Shown piece by piece: positions 1 through 8,259 of a stretch of DNA of 64,000 nt (its first letter is position 1; each line of letters starts with the position of its first letter). A program made the position numbers and the translations under genes. The notes beneath the pieces are model-generated. The model saw nothing but the letters and a program-made list of their open reading frames with translations. It ran no database searches and had not been told where the DNA came from. Location of the stretch: contig NZ_SEBR01000021.1 of the NCBI RefSeq assembly GCF_004295795.1, positions 1-64,000 of the forward strand. The letters run 5' to 3'. This DNA comes from Flavobacterium sp. GTDB lineage: Bacteria; Bacteroidota; Bacteroidia; Flavobacteriales; Flavobacteriaceae.

Positions 1-500
1 GTTAAAGTCATTAAGGTTTTTCAGCTCGAATTCTGATTCACATTCGGGTTTTGTCTTTGATTCTCGGACTTCTTCCTATTGTTTTGCCGAAAAAAACTTG
101 GTGATTCGTTGTGGTCATTCAAATCGTCGCTTCCACAGATAATTCCTTTCACACTTAATTTTTTTGAACCATTAAGATCGTTAAGGTCATTAAGGTTTTT
201 CAGCTCGAATTCTGATTCACATTCGGGTTTTGTCTTTGATTCTCGGACTTCGTCCTATTGTTTTGCCGAAAAAAACTTGGTTATTCGTTGTGGTCATTCA
301 AATTGTCGCTTCCGCGGATCATACCTTTCACACCTAATTTTTTTGAACCATTAAGATCGTTAAGGTCATTAAGGTTTTTCAGCTCGAATTCTGATTCACA
401 TTCGGGTTTTGTCTTTGATTCTCGGACTTCGTACTATCGTTTCGCTTAAAAAACCTGGTGATTCGTTGCTCGTTGCGCTAACTATTTCGCTCACGCGGAT
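1..500. repeat. 179-bp tandem repeat, about 2.8 copies
   Basis: Copy 1 covers 1-179, copy 2 covers 180-358, and a third begins at 359 and decays after about 440. Copies 1 and 2 differ at about 9 of 179 positions by eye. Each copy contains a short 9-bp-period motif (TTAAGATCG, TTAAGGTCA, TTAAGGTTT) at its boundary. The array may continue to the left of the window. The small open frames across it repeat with the unit and look non-coding. It lies just downstream of the lipoprotein gene that ends at 522. Function unknown. Confidence 0.9.
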
Positions 501-521
501 TTCGGGCAAAGTTCGGGAAAT

Positions 522-1118
522 TTACCGCACGCGCTTCAAATCGTCCATACTTCCTGACGAGCTGATTTTCGTGAATTTTCCGTTTGCTTCAATGCGATAG
601 GTCGCTTTCGCGGATGCTTCGTAAACCGGAGCGTTTCCTTGGGCGTCGATCTGTTCCAAATCTGGGGCGTTCGATGCCTCGGTAATTTCGATCGTTTTAT
701 CTTTCGAAATACAAAAGCGTTTCTCGTAATTGCCTTCCCAATCGATCGTCTCGTGTATCGACAGCGAATCGCTGAGTTTGCCGCCGACTTTTGTGTAAAG
801 CATGGCAATCGGTTCTGTATTTTCGTCTCCGATCGGTTTTACTTCGAGAAAAGTCACGAACACATTTCCGACAGAAAAACTGCCGAATTCCCTTGCCGAT
901 TTGGGTCCGAACCCAGACTTTCGGAAATCATCCGTGTAAACGAAATAACCTTGCTTGTCTTTTTTCGAATAATCGAGATTGTCAGAGCAAAATGGGAAAG
1001 TCAGTTCTTTTTTGGGTTCCGATTCCGGTTTTTGAGTTTGTTTCGCTTTCGCGGACGTATCCGATTTCTGACAAGAAACAGCGATTAAAACCAACGACAG
1101 AAAGAGCTTTTTCAACAT
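522..1118 (-). CDS. hypothetical lipoprotein
   Basis: A 198-residue protein of no family I recognise. The N-terminus has Lys residues, a short hydrophobic stretch and the lipobox-like end LIAVSC, so Cys16 should be lipidated and the protein anchored in a membrane facing the periplasm or cell surface. A Lys/Glu/Gln/Ser-rich linker (about 17-40) leads to a soluble domain with several aromatic residues and two cysteines. Its ATG overlaps the stop codon of the upstream amidinotransferase gene by one base (TAATG), so the two are probably translationally coupled. Coding status is fairly sure; function is unknown. Confidence 0.8.
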   Translation of the reverse strand: MLKKLFLSLVLIAVSCQKSDTSAKAKQTQKPESEPKKELTFPFCSDNLDYSKKDKQGYFVYTDDFRKSGFGPKSAREFGSFSVGNVFVTFLEVKPIGDENTEPIAMLYTKVGGKLSDSLSIHETIDWEGNYEKRFCISKDKTIEITEASNAPDLEQIDAQGNAPVYEASAKATYRIEANGKFTKISSSGSMDDLKRVR

Positions 1119-2035
1119 TAGTCGCGGATCAAAGGCAAAGTCGAGCAGCGCAACAAGCCTTCCTGTTTCGAGATTTCGGCGTACGGAATTTCTTCTACCG
1201 TGAATCCATTTTCGCGCAGCCAGGCGTTCAGGCGCGTGAAATTCCTTTCGGAAACCACCACGTCTGGCGCAATCGAAAACACGTTCGAGTTCATGTCGTA
1301 CATTTCCTGGCGCGTGATGTGAAATAGATTTTCAACTCCGAAAAGATCGCGCAGATACTCGTAATCCTCGACGTCGCAAAATCCTTCTTTGTAGATGATC
1401 GCCTTGTCGTTTCCGACGGGCTGAAAACAACAATCAAGGTGCAAAGCGTTGTCGCGCGCCTCGGTCGTCGACTTGATCAAATCGAAATCGACAACTTTCT
1501 TGTCCGGGAAATAATTGCGGATAAATGCCACGCCTTTCTGGTTCGTACGAGCGGTTTTGATCTCCGGATAATCCGGTTTGCAGTACGTTCCGATGAAAAT
1601 ATAATCGTTCCACAAAATGACGTCACCGCCTTCGATGTGAATGCTTTGGTCTTCGATTTCCACGAATTTCTTCGGATCGATCTCGTCGATTATGTACTGG
1701 ATCGCCGGAAATTCGCGCTCGCGATCAGGCAAGATGTTCGCCTTGAAAAACACATCGTCGATCACAAAACCGATGTCACGCGTGAAAATCTGGTTCTCGT
1801 TCTCAACGATTTGCGGACGATAGACTTTGACGTCATACTTCTCGAAAACGGCATTGAAAGCTTCCATTTCGGCTGTCATGTCTTTTTCGGTCGGATACGT
1901 TCCGGCCAAGATGTGTTCGAGAGATTTTGGGTCATATGCGTCTTCGGCTTTCGGCGTCGGGCCATTGCTCACAGCCGTTCCCAGCACAACGGCGCGAAGG
2001 CGTGAGGATTCATTTTTTACGGAAGGGGAAATCAT
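1118..2035 (-). CDS. amidinotransferase / DDAH-like guanidino hydrolase
   Basis: A 305-residue cytoplasmic enzyme of the pentein (amidinotransferase, arginine deiminase, dimethylarginine dimethylaminohydrolase) fold. The fold's landmarks are visible: TRDIG at about 85-89, IEGGDV at 134-139, His199 in HLD, and a C-terminal nucleophile Cys297 in LLRCSTLPL. This family hydrolyses or transfers guanidino groups of arginine-like substrates; the substrate here cannot be read from sequence. I chose the ATG at 2035 over an upstream TTG at 2077 because a -7 box (2059-2066) lies between them. It is first in a two-gene unit with the lipoprotein. Confidence 0.85.
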   Translation of the reverse strand: MISPSVKNESSRLRAVVLGTAVSNGPTPKAEDAYDPKSLEHILAGTYPTEKDMTAEMEAFNAVFEKYDVKVYRPQIVENENQIFTRDIGFVIDDVFFKANILPDREREFPAIQYIIDEIDPKKFVEIEDQSIHIEGGDVILWNDYIFIGTYCKPDYPEIKTARTNQKGVAFIRNYFPDKKVVDFDLIKSTTEARDNALHLDCCFQPVGNDKAIIYKEGFCDVEDYEYLRDLFGVENLFHITRQEMYDMNSNVFSIAPDVVVSERNFTRLNAWLRENGFTVEEIPYAEISKQEGLLRCSTLPLIRD

Positions 2036-2058
2036 AGAAAACGTTTTCGTTTCGGGCG

Positions 2059-2066
2059 CAAAGATA
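2059..2066 (-). promoter_or_regulatory. -7 promoter box for the amidinotransferase gene
   Basis: Reads TATCTTTG on the minus strand, an exact match to the Bacteroidota TAnnTTTG consensus, about 24 nt upstream of the ATG at 2035. No TTG is seen at the ideal distance, so the -33 half is weak. It rules out the longer TTG start. Confidence 0.5.
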
Positions 2067-2220
2067 GGAAAAGGCAATTGTCAGCCTATCGATTGTGAAT
2101 AAGTTGCCATTATTTTTTGGTCGTTTTTTTGAAATTCCGTGTTAATTTAACCGGAATTCCGGAAATGCGGTCGGCCCGATCAAAGCTTGGCTTTTTACAT
2201 CGGATATGAAATCGGACAAA

Positions 2221-2246
2221 AACAAAAAACCTCCCAATTGGAAGGC
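2221..2246 (-). terminator. terminator after gltA
   Basis: On the minus strand a CCTTCC/GGGAGG hairpin with one mismatch and an AATT loop is followed by TTTTTTGTTTTTG, about 20 nt after the citrate synthase stop codon. Confidence 0.7.
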
Positions 2247-2266
2247 TTTCTATTTTAAATTATCGG

Positions 2267-3550
2267 TTATCGCTTGTCCATATCCACGAAGTCGCGCAAA
2301 GGACTTCCGGTATAAACCTGACGCGGACGCCCGATAGGTTCTTTGTTCAGGCGCATTTCTTTCCATTGTGCGATCCATCCCGGCAAACGTCCTATGGCGA
2401 ACATTACCGTGAACATATCGGTTGGGATTCCAAGTGCGCGGTAGATGATTCCTGAGTAGAAATCCACGTTCGGGTACAGGCTGCGTGCCTTGAAATATTC
2501 GTCGTTCAATGCAGCTTGCTCGAGTTTCATAGCGATGTCGAGCAGCGGATCTTCCACGCCAAGCGCCGTCAAAACCTCATCGGCGGCTTTTTTGATGATT
2601 TTCGCACGCGGATCGAAGTTTTTGTAAACTCTGTGTCCAAAGCCCATCAAACGGAAAGGATCGTTTTTGTCTTTGGCTTTTAGGATGAATTTCTCTACGT
2701 CTCCACCGGATTTGTTGATTTCGTCAAGCATCTCGAGAACGGCTTGGTTCGCACCACCATGAAGCGGACCCCAAAGTGCCGAAACTCCGGCAGAAATCGA
2801 GGCGAAAAGTCCGGCGTGTGATGAACCTACCATGCGTACCGTAGACGTTGAACAGTTCTGTTCGTGATCGGCGTGCAAGATAAACAACTTGTCGAGCGCA
2901 TTCACTACAACAGGATCGATCTTGTACGGACCTGTCGGCAAAGAAAACATCAGGTTCATGAAATTGTCCACATAACCTTTTGTGTTGTCGTAATAATTGA
3001 GCGGATAACCCATCGATTTGCGGTACGTCCAAGTGGCAATGACAAGGAATTTCCCGATCGTCTTGCAGATCGCCTCATACAGATCTTTCTCGTTTTCGGG
3101 ATTGACAGATTTCGGGTTGAAAGCCGTCAAAGCACTTGTCAAGGCCGCCAAAACGCCCATCGGGTGAGCTGTTTTCGGGAAACCGTCGATGATGTTTTTC
3201 ATCTCTTCGTTGACAAGCGTGTATTTGCGGATATCGGTCTCGAAACGCTCGAGATCGCTCTTTTTTGGAAGTTCACCAAAGATGAGCAAATACGTGACTT
3301 CTAGGAAATTCGCCTTTTCGGCAAGGTCTTCGATCGCGTATCCGCGGTAGCGCAAAATCCCTTCTTCCCCATCGAGAAAAGTGATTTCGCTTTTGCACGC
3401 ACCCGAGTTCTTATATCCCGGATCGAGAGTGATCGCACCGCTCACATCGCGCAGTTTGTTGATATCGATGGCAACTTCGTTCTCAGTTCCCACAAACACG
3501 GGGAACTCATACTTCTTGCCGTCGAGTTCTAATATTGCAGTTTTAGACAT
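2267..3550 (-). CDS. gltA: citrate synthase
   Basis: Type II citrate synthase of 427 residues, full length for the family. It condenses oxaloacetate and acetyl-CoA to citrate in the TCA cycle. Visible active-site elements are HADHEQN (His226/His229), GPLHGGAN with His264, FGHRVYK with His306, and Asp363 in DFYSG. The N-terminal extension with its beta-sheet region is typical of the Gram-negative hexameric type. It is a single-gene unit with its own -7 box at 3579-3586 and a terminator at 2221-2246. Confidence 0.97.
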   Translation of the reverse strand: MSKTAILELDGKKYEFPVFVGTENEVAIDINKLRDVSGAITLDPGYKNSGACKSEITFLDGEEGILRYRGYAIEDLAEKANFLEVTYLLIFGELPKKSDLERFETDIRKYTLVNEEMKNIIDGFPKTAHPMGVLAALTSALTAFNPKSVNPENEKDLYEAICKTIGKFLVIATWTYRKSMGYPLNYYDNTKGYVDNFMNLMFSLPTGPYKIDPVVVNALDKLFILHADHEQNCSTSTVRMVGSSHAGLFASISAGVSALWGPLHGGANQAVLEMLDEINKSGGDVEKFILKAKDKNDPFRLMGFGHRVYKNFDPRAKIIKKAADEVLTALGVEDPLLDIAMKLEQAALNDEYFKARSLYPNVDFYSGIIYRALGIPTDMFTVMFAIGRLPGWIAQWKEMRLNKEPIGRPRQVYTGSPLRDFVDMDKR

Positions 3551-3578
3551 GATATGTTTGGAAGTTTAATAAGAAAAA

Positions 3579-3586
3579 CAAAACTA
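3579..3586 (-). promoter_or_regulatory. -7 promoter box for gltA
   Basis: TAGTTTTG on the minus strand fits TAnnTTTG and lies 28 nt upstream of the gltA ATG. No clear -33 TTG is present. Confidence 0.5.
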
Positions 3587-3702
3587 GGTAATTTAAAAGG
3601 ATTTAAAAAATCGAAGCGGTAACGATTTCGTTAATAATTACTAAATTGATATACATTCCCAAACGCGAAAAGGAAGCCGATATGACTTTGTGCCGATTGC
3701 TT

Positions 3703-3915
3703 TTATTGCTTGACGAACTTCATCACTTTACTGCCGTCAGCTGAAAGTAGTTTGGCGAAATCAGTTCCGGATTGTTTTTCTAACACATCGATCCGGGCAT
3801 TTTCGGACGCGACTTTCCGCAACGGCAAATCGCTTCCATAAAAATTATAAAGCGACACCGAAATCGCATGGGAATCGCCACCGACAAATTCCCAAATCGT
3901 CTCGGCTTCGCACCA
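3703..3915 (-). pseudogene. 3' relic of an unidentified gene
   Basis: Reading the minus strand from 3915 gives 70 sense codons with coding-like composition (WCEAETIWEF... ending SKVMKFVKQ) and then TAA. The frame is closed on its 5' side by TAG at 3916-3918, right after the poly-T of the neighbouring terminator, and no ATG lies near its beginning. It therefore looks like the C-terminal end of a gene whose 5' part was deleted. The family is not recognised. A short gene with a GTG or TTG start is possible but less likely. Confidence 0.5.
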
Positions 3916-3916
3916 C

Positions 3917-3948
3917 TAAAAAACAAAAGCCCGCGATTTACGCAGGCT
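3917..3948 (-). terminator. terminator after the first LRR surface-protein gene
   Basis: On the minus strand GCCTGCG-TAAAT-CGCGGGC forms a stem with one wobble pair, followed by TTTTGTTTTTT. It lies about 70 nt past the stop codon at 4020. Confidence 0.75.
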
Positions 3949-4019
3949 CTCGGGAATTAAAAACTAACTAAACTGTAACTACCACATTTCTTAAACAGGC
4001 CAAACAGGTTTTACCCCAT

Positions 4020-7000
4020 TTACTGTTTTATTATTTTTTCTGTTCTCGATCCTTTTTCGGTGTTGATTCTCACGAAGTAAACGCCGGCCGCTCTCGTTGC
4101 CATCTCGAATTTCGAGGTCAGGTTTCCGACTGTCTGCACCTGAAGCAATCTGCCTCTCACGTCGAAAATCTCGAGTGAATTGATATTGGCGCTCGACGTG
4201 ACCGTAAACGAATCTTTCACGGGATTCGGATAAAGTTGCACATCCAGACCGTCTTTCGGATCGTTTATCGACAGATTCTCAAACGTCGTATGATAAGTGT
4301 TTGTCGTGATCGGAGCGCCGTAGTCGAAGAAAATATCGGCTTTGTTCGAAACCACCGAACCTTCGTGCAGATTGCCAAGACTGCGCACGCGAAGCAAAAT
4401 GTTTCCGTGTCCGCCCGAATCCAACGCAATTGCCTTGAACACGAACAAAATACCGTCTGTTGAACTTTTGGCTTCAACGTTGTGCGAACTGCTCAAGATC
4501 TGCAAGGACGAACGGTCGAACATCGTCGGGTCGAGCACGTCTTTGACCACGATATTTTCGGCCGGAGCGGTTCCCGTATTTTCGAAATTGATCACGTAAT
4601 GCAGATATTCTCCAATTTGCGTAACACTCACAACATCGCCCTGAAGACATTCCTTGTTATTGGGATCGTAATCGCTCACGACGGTTTGTGCCAAGACAAA
4701 GTCATTGTCAACAGGAACCACATCTGCAGCCGCATTCACGTTGGCCGAAAAAGAAATCGCATCGCCGATGTTGACCGCTGGCGTATCGGTGGGCGAATTC
4801 ACGCTCAAAGTAACCGTGAAAACGCGGGTTTCGAACGGACGCAAATCTGAATAATTCCAAGTGAGATAACCGCTTCCCGTGCTGCTTGGCGCGGTCGTGG
4901 CCGAAACCAGGTCCATGATCGACTCGTCGTATGAAAACGAAACGCCCGAAGTCTGGGACAAAATCTGGTTGCCCTTGTTGCGAACAACGACCTGGTAAAC
5001 CGCATCGTTTCCTGGCCTGGCCGACACGATTGGCACGATCGCGATCTCCGCGTCCGGACTGATTCCGTTTGCCGAAAGACAAAAGTCGTTATTGGAAACA
5101 GCTCCGTTGACCGACAAAATAGCAACGTCGGCATTTGGTGGCGCGGTCGCGAAGTAATTGTTCTCGAAAACGGGATTTATCGTATAATTTCCTGTTCCGA
5201 CGTAGAATTTGTAAACCGAAGTGTGATCGGTGAAAACATCGACCGCTTGCGATCCGTCATTCATCCTGATCTTGACCAACGGCCCGATCAAATCTGAGGC
5301 ATCGCACCCATTTCCTTCGGCGTCGAAACTCACGCTTCCCATGATCGTGTCGTATTGTCCGCCGGGAACGAAAGTACAGTAGGAATTGACTTGGGTGCCA
5401 CTTCCGACCAAAGTCTGGATGGACGCAACCTGAGTTTCATCGGCACAAATGTAGCTGAACGCGTTGTCAGTGAAATCGCCCGTACTGAATTGCTCGTTCA
5501 CGCCGTTCTTGGCGAAAAGCGTCTGCATAGCGTTTCCGAAAATCGCGACCGCCTGCAAAGCCGTATTCGCCGAAAGATCGAGCGTCTCGAGTTGGTTGTT
5601 CGAACAGTTCAGCAACTGAAGTTCGGTTTGTCCAGAAACGTCAAGCGTCTGGATCGCGTTCAAACGGCAATCGATGTTGGTCAAAGCCGGAAATCCCGAC
5701 AAGTCGAGCGTCGCAATCCCGTTTTGGCGACATTCCAAAGTCTCGAGCGTGGCCGAAACCGGCAAATCGAATGCGTTGATGTTCGTATTTCCGAATTTCA
5801 GGAATTTCAGGGACGAAAGTCCGGTCCACGAATGTGAACTCACCGGATTGTCGTTGAAATATAGCGTCTCGAGATTGGCCAATCCCGAAACGTTCACCGC
5901 ACTGATCGCGTTGTTCGAACAATCGAGCGTCTTGAGCAACGAAAGTGTCGTGACATCGAGCGACGTCAGCAAATTGCTCGCGCACGTCAGGATCTGCAAA
6001 TTCGGGAATGAAGCGACTTCAAGGCTCACAAGATCATTTCCGAAGACGTTGATTTCTCGCAACAAAGGAAGATTGCTCAATGTGATTCCCGTCAAATCGT
6101 TGTAAATCGCCGAGAAGCGATCGAGGTTCGGCTTGTTCGAAAGGTTCAGGTAAGTGAGCTGATTCTGGTCCAAAACCAAATCCTGGAGCGTGCTTACGCC
6201 ATTCACGTTGATCGAAGTCAACTCGTTTCCTGACAAATACGCAAGCCGCAATTCCGGCATGTCTGACAAATCGAGTGTGGAAAGCGAATTTCCTACAGCG
6301 TAAAGGCTTAGCAAATTCGTGAAAGCCTTGATTCCGGTAAGGTCGTTGATATTTTGGTAATCGACGTTCAAAGTCGTGATCGCCGCGGCTTCGGTAAATT
6401 GGATTTCCGTGTCTGAATTGGTATCGACGCCTTCTGCGATAAGTGCTGATTTGAAAGCCATATCGGGAATAAAGACGATTCCGGGATCGGAAACCACAAG
6501 ACTGAAACTCGTCATGTCGTTGCAATTGCTAAGCGTAGAACTGACGACAGCCCAAATTTGCTGCGGATTTTGGGTGTTGACAAAAGTCGTTGGTGAAACG
6601 ATGGCTTCGGTTTGGGAAATCGCATCCGACTCGGAAATGTAATAAGCGGCTTCGACATTGGTTTGCGACCCGATCAAAGTCGACTCGTTCGAAGTGATAT
6701 CGAAAGTCGCGACACCTGTATTCGGAATGGCTTCCACAACGATATTCGATGCCGGAAAAGCGATCGCTGGCGCGACAACGGTTACGACCGATGAAGCGTT
6801 CAACGCGGCCGAACAACCGTTCGCACCTGAAATTCCGACCAATTGTACGTTATAAGTAGCGAGTTGGGAAGTTGGAAAGTTGATCGTCGCAACGCCCGAA
6901 GCCGACACGACAGTTTGGATTGTTCCGCCGTTTATCTGGTAGGAGAATATGTATGGAATCGATCCGCCGTTGCCCTGAAAAGTCAGCGTCGCGAGATTGC

Positions 7001-7385
7001 CCTGGCAGATGTTCTGCGAAGGTTCGACAATGATGGCCGATGGTACCGAACTCACCACAATACTTAGGTTGGCCACCGAATAAGTCGCATCCGAAAGCGC
7101 TTCTACCCTGACGAAAATCGTTTGGTTCGTGTTGCTGTAATTGGTCGTCTGCGTGATTTCCGACAAATTGTTCTGCGCATCGGACAAACTCAGGTGGAAA
7201 CTCACCGCGACATCACCCGGATTTATCCCGTTAAGGATCGCCGGAATGGCCGATGTGAGATCGAATGTGCCAATTCCGTCGGCGTCGGTATCGCACTGGA
7301 CCAAAGGCGACGGATTCGCGTTTATGTCCGGTTGGGCGTGCACCCATCCGCAACAAAGCAAAATCAGGAAGTATAGTTTTTTCAT
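4020..7385 (-). CDS. leucine-rich-repeat T9SS surface protein
   Basis: A 1121-residue exported protein. It has a signal peptide (1-17, ending VHAQ), an Ig-like/adhesin region to about 340, and a leucine-rich-repeat array at about 345-660 (units like L..LDCSNN.I..LDVS). This is followed by a Cys-containing segment (YICADE), an SdrB-like domain (about 680-770), DUF11-like repeats, and the DPNNKE-type domain common in T9SS proteins. The C-terminal sorting domain (about 1050-1121) starts near LYPNPVKDSF and ends EKIIKQ, which is T9SS type A. It should be secreted across the outer membrane and attached to the surface; an adhesion role is inferred. A second, shorter LRR protein lies at 10304. Confidence 0.92.
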   Translation of the reverse strand: MKKLYFLILLCCGWVHAQPDINANPSPLVQCDTDADGIGTFDLTSAIPAILNGINPGDVAVSFHLSLSDAQNNLSEITQTTNYSNTNQTIFVRVEALSDATYSVANLSIVVSSVPSAIIVEPSQNICQGNLATLTFQGNGGSIPYIFSYQINGGTIQTVVSASGVATINFPTSQLATYNVQLVGISGANGCSAALNASSVVTVVAPAIAFPASNIVVEAIPNTGVATFDITSNESTLIGSQTNVEAAYYISESDAISQTEAIVSPTTFVNTQNPQQIWAVVSSTLSNCNDMTSFSLVVSDPGIVFIPDMAFKSALIAEGVDTNSDTEIQFTEAAAITTLNVDYQNINDLTGIKAFTNLLSLYAVGNSLSTLDLSDMPELRLAYLSGNELTSINVNGVSTLQDLVLDQNQLTYLNLSNKPNLDRFSAIYNDLTGITLSNLPLLREINVFGNDLVSLEVASFPNLQILTCASNLLTSLDVTTLSLLKTLDCSNNAISAVNVSGLANLETLYFNDNPVSSHSWTGLSSLKFLKFGNTNINAFDLPVSATLETLECRQNGIATLDLSGFPALTNIDCRLNAIQTLDVSGQTELQLLNCSNNQLETLDLSANTALQAVAIFGNAMQTLFAKNGVNEQFSTGDFTDNAFSYICADETQVASIQTLVGSGTQVNSYCTFVPGGQYDTIMGSVSFDAEGNGCDASDLIGPLVKIRMNDGSQAVDVFTDHTSVYKFYVGTGNYTINPVFENNYFATAPPNADVAILSVNGAVSNNDFCLSANGISPDAEIAIVPIVSARPGNDAVYQVVVRNKGNQILSQTSGVSFSYDESIMDLVSATTAPSSTGSGYLTWNYSDLRPFETRVFTVTLSVNSPTDTPAVNIGDAISFSANVNAAADVVPVDNDFVLAQTVVSDYDPNNKECLQGDVVSVTQIGEYLHYVINFENTGTAPAENIVVKDVLDPTMFDRSSLQILSSSHNVEAKSSTDGILFVFKAIALDSGGHGNILLRVRSLGNLHEGSVVSNKADIFFDYGAPITTNTYHTTFENLSINDPKDGLDVQLYPNPVKDSFTVTSSANINSLEIFDVRGRLLQVQTVGNLTSKFEMATRAAGVYFVRINTEKGSRTEKIIKQ

Positions 7386-7455
7386 GGTCGGTAATTTTAG
7401 TTGTGTCTTTGTCGGTTAAGCAAAAACTTGGGCAATGTCGTTGGCGATAGTTGTT

Positions 7456-8217
7456 TCAGATCGTTCTCAAAAGTTCCTGCAGCCGTTCTTTTTTCCGTTG
7501 GGAAATCGGCAAATGGCTTCCGTCGCTCATGATTACGTAACCTCCGTCTTTCTTTATGTACGATTTCAAGTACGAAAGATTGATGAGATGGGATTGGTGG
7601 ATGCGCTCGAAACCGTGTTCGGTGAGCAATTCCTCATATTCTTTCAAGGTCTTGGAAATCAGGATCGGTTTGTTGTTCCTGATGAAGAACTTGGTGTAAT
7701 TGTCTTCGCTTTCGCAGCGGATGATGTCGGTAATCTCAAACAAATGGATGCCATCGGACGTCGAAAGCGCGATCCTTTTGAAATTGTCGACTTTTTTGCG
7801 GATGTTTTCCAAAAGTAAGTCGATATGGGCAAAACCTTCGTTCTTGGAAACGACCGTCCTGATTTTGCCGATCACTTTGTCAAGATCTTCGGGATCGACG
7901 GGTTTGAGCAAAAAGTCGAGCGCGCTAAAACGGAAAGCCGTGATCGCGTATTGTTCGTGAGCCGTGATGAAAACGATGTGGGACGTCGAGCGTCCATGCT
8001 TTTGGGCGAGCTGTTCGAGAATGTCGAAACCGGTTCCGTCGCCCAATTGGATGTCGAGAAAAACCACTTGCGGACGCAGCGTGTCGATCGCCTTTATCCC
8101 CGATTCCACACTGTCGGCTTCACCCAAAATGGTAAAATCTGGAGCGTAAACTTCCAAAAGTCCTCTCATTCCGTTTCTCAGATTGGAGTCGTCGTCTATT
8201 AAAAGTGCGGTTATCAT
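7456..8217 (-). CDS. LytTR-family response regulator
   Basis: A 253-residue two-component regulator. The receiver domain (about 1-120) shows the acidic pocket LIDDD, phospho-acceptor Asp55 in VVFLDIQ, Thr85 and Lys105 in LLKPVD. The C-terminal LytTR DNA-binding domain (about 150-250) contains IIRCESEDNYTKF and FERIHQSHLINL. The start is the ATG at 8217; the longer frame begins only at a TTG. It lies 33 nt downstream of the TPR sensor kinase and is surely its partner. Target genes are not visible, though the LRR surface genes on either side are candidates. Confidence 0.93.
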   Translation of the reverse strand: MITALLIDDDSNLRNGMRGLLEVYAPDFTILGEADSVESGIKAIDTLRPQVVFLDIQLGDGTGFDILEQLAQKHGRSTSHIVFITAHEQYAITAFRFSALDFLLKPVDPEDLDKVIGKIRTVVSKNEGFAHIDLLLENIRKKVDNFKRIALSTSDGIHLFEITDIIRCESEDNYTKFFIRNNKPILISKTLKEYEELLTEHGFERIHQSHLINLSYLKSYIKKDGGYVIMSDGSHLPISQRKKERLQELLRTI

Positions 8218-8231
8218 GTGGTGGTTTCGGA

Positions 8232-8259
8232 AATTATTAATTATCAATTATCAATTGGT
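8232..8259. repeat. heptad tract (AATTATC type), 4 units
   Basis: AATTATT AATTATC AATTATC AATTGGT: four degenerate units in exact 7-bp register. The tract spans the end of the sensor kinase gene (stop at 8251-8253) and the gap before the regulator start. It is one of several heptad tracts in this window. Confidence 0.6.

Noticed and set aside
1..500. CRISPR array
   Set aside because: The units are 179 bp and adjacent copies are nearly identical throughout, with no short repeats separated by unique spacers. The heptad tracts also have no spacers.
79..600. Small frames across the 179-bp repeats
   Set aside because: They repeat with the unit, shift with its boundary and have no start context or recognisable product.
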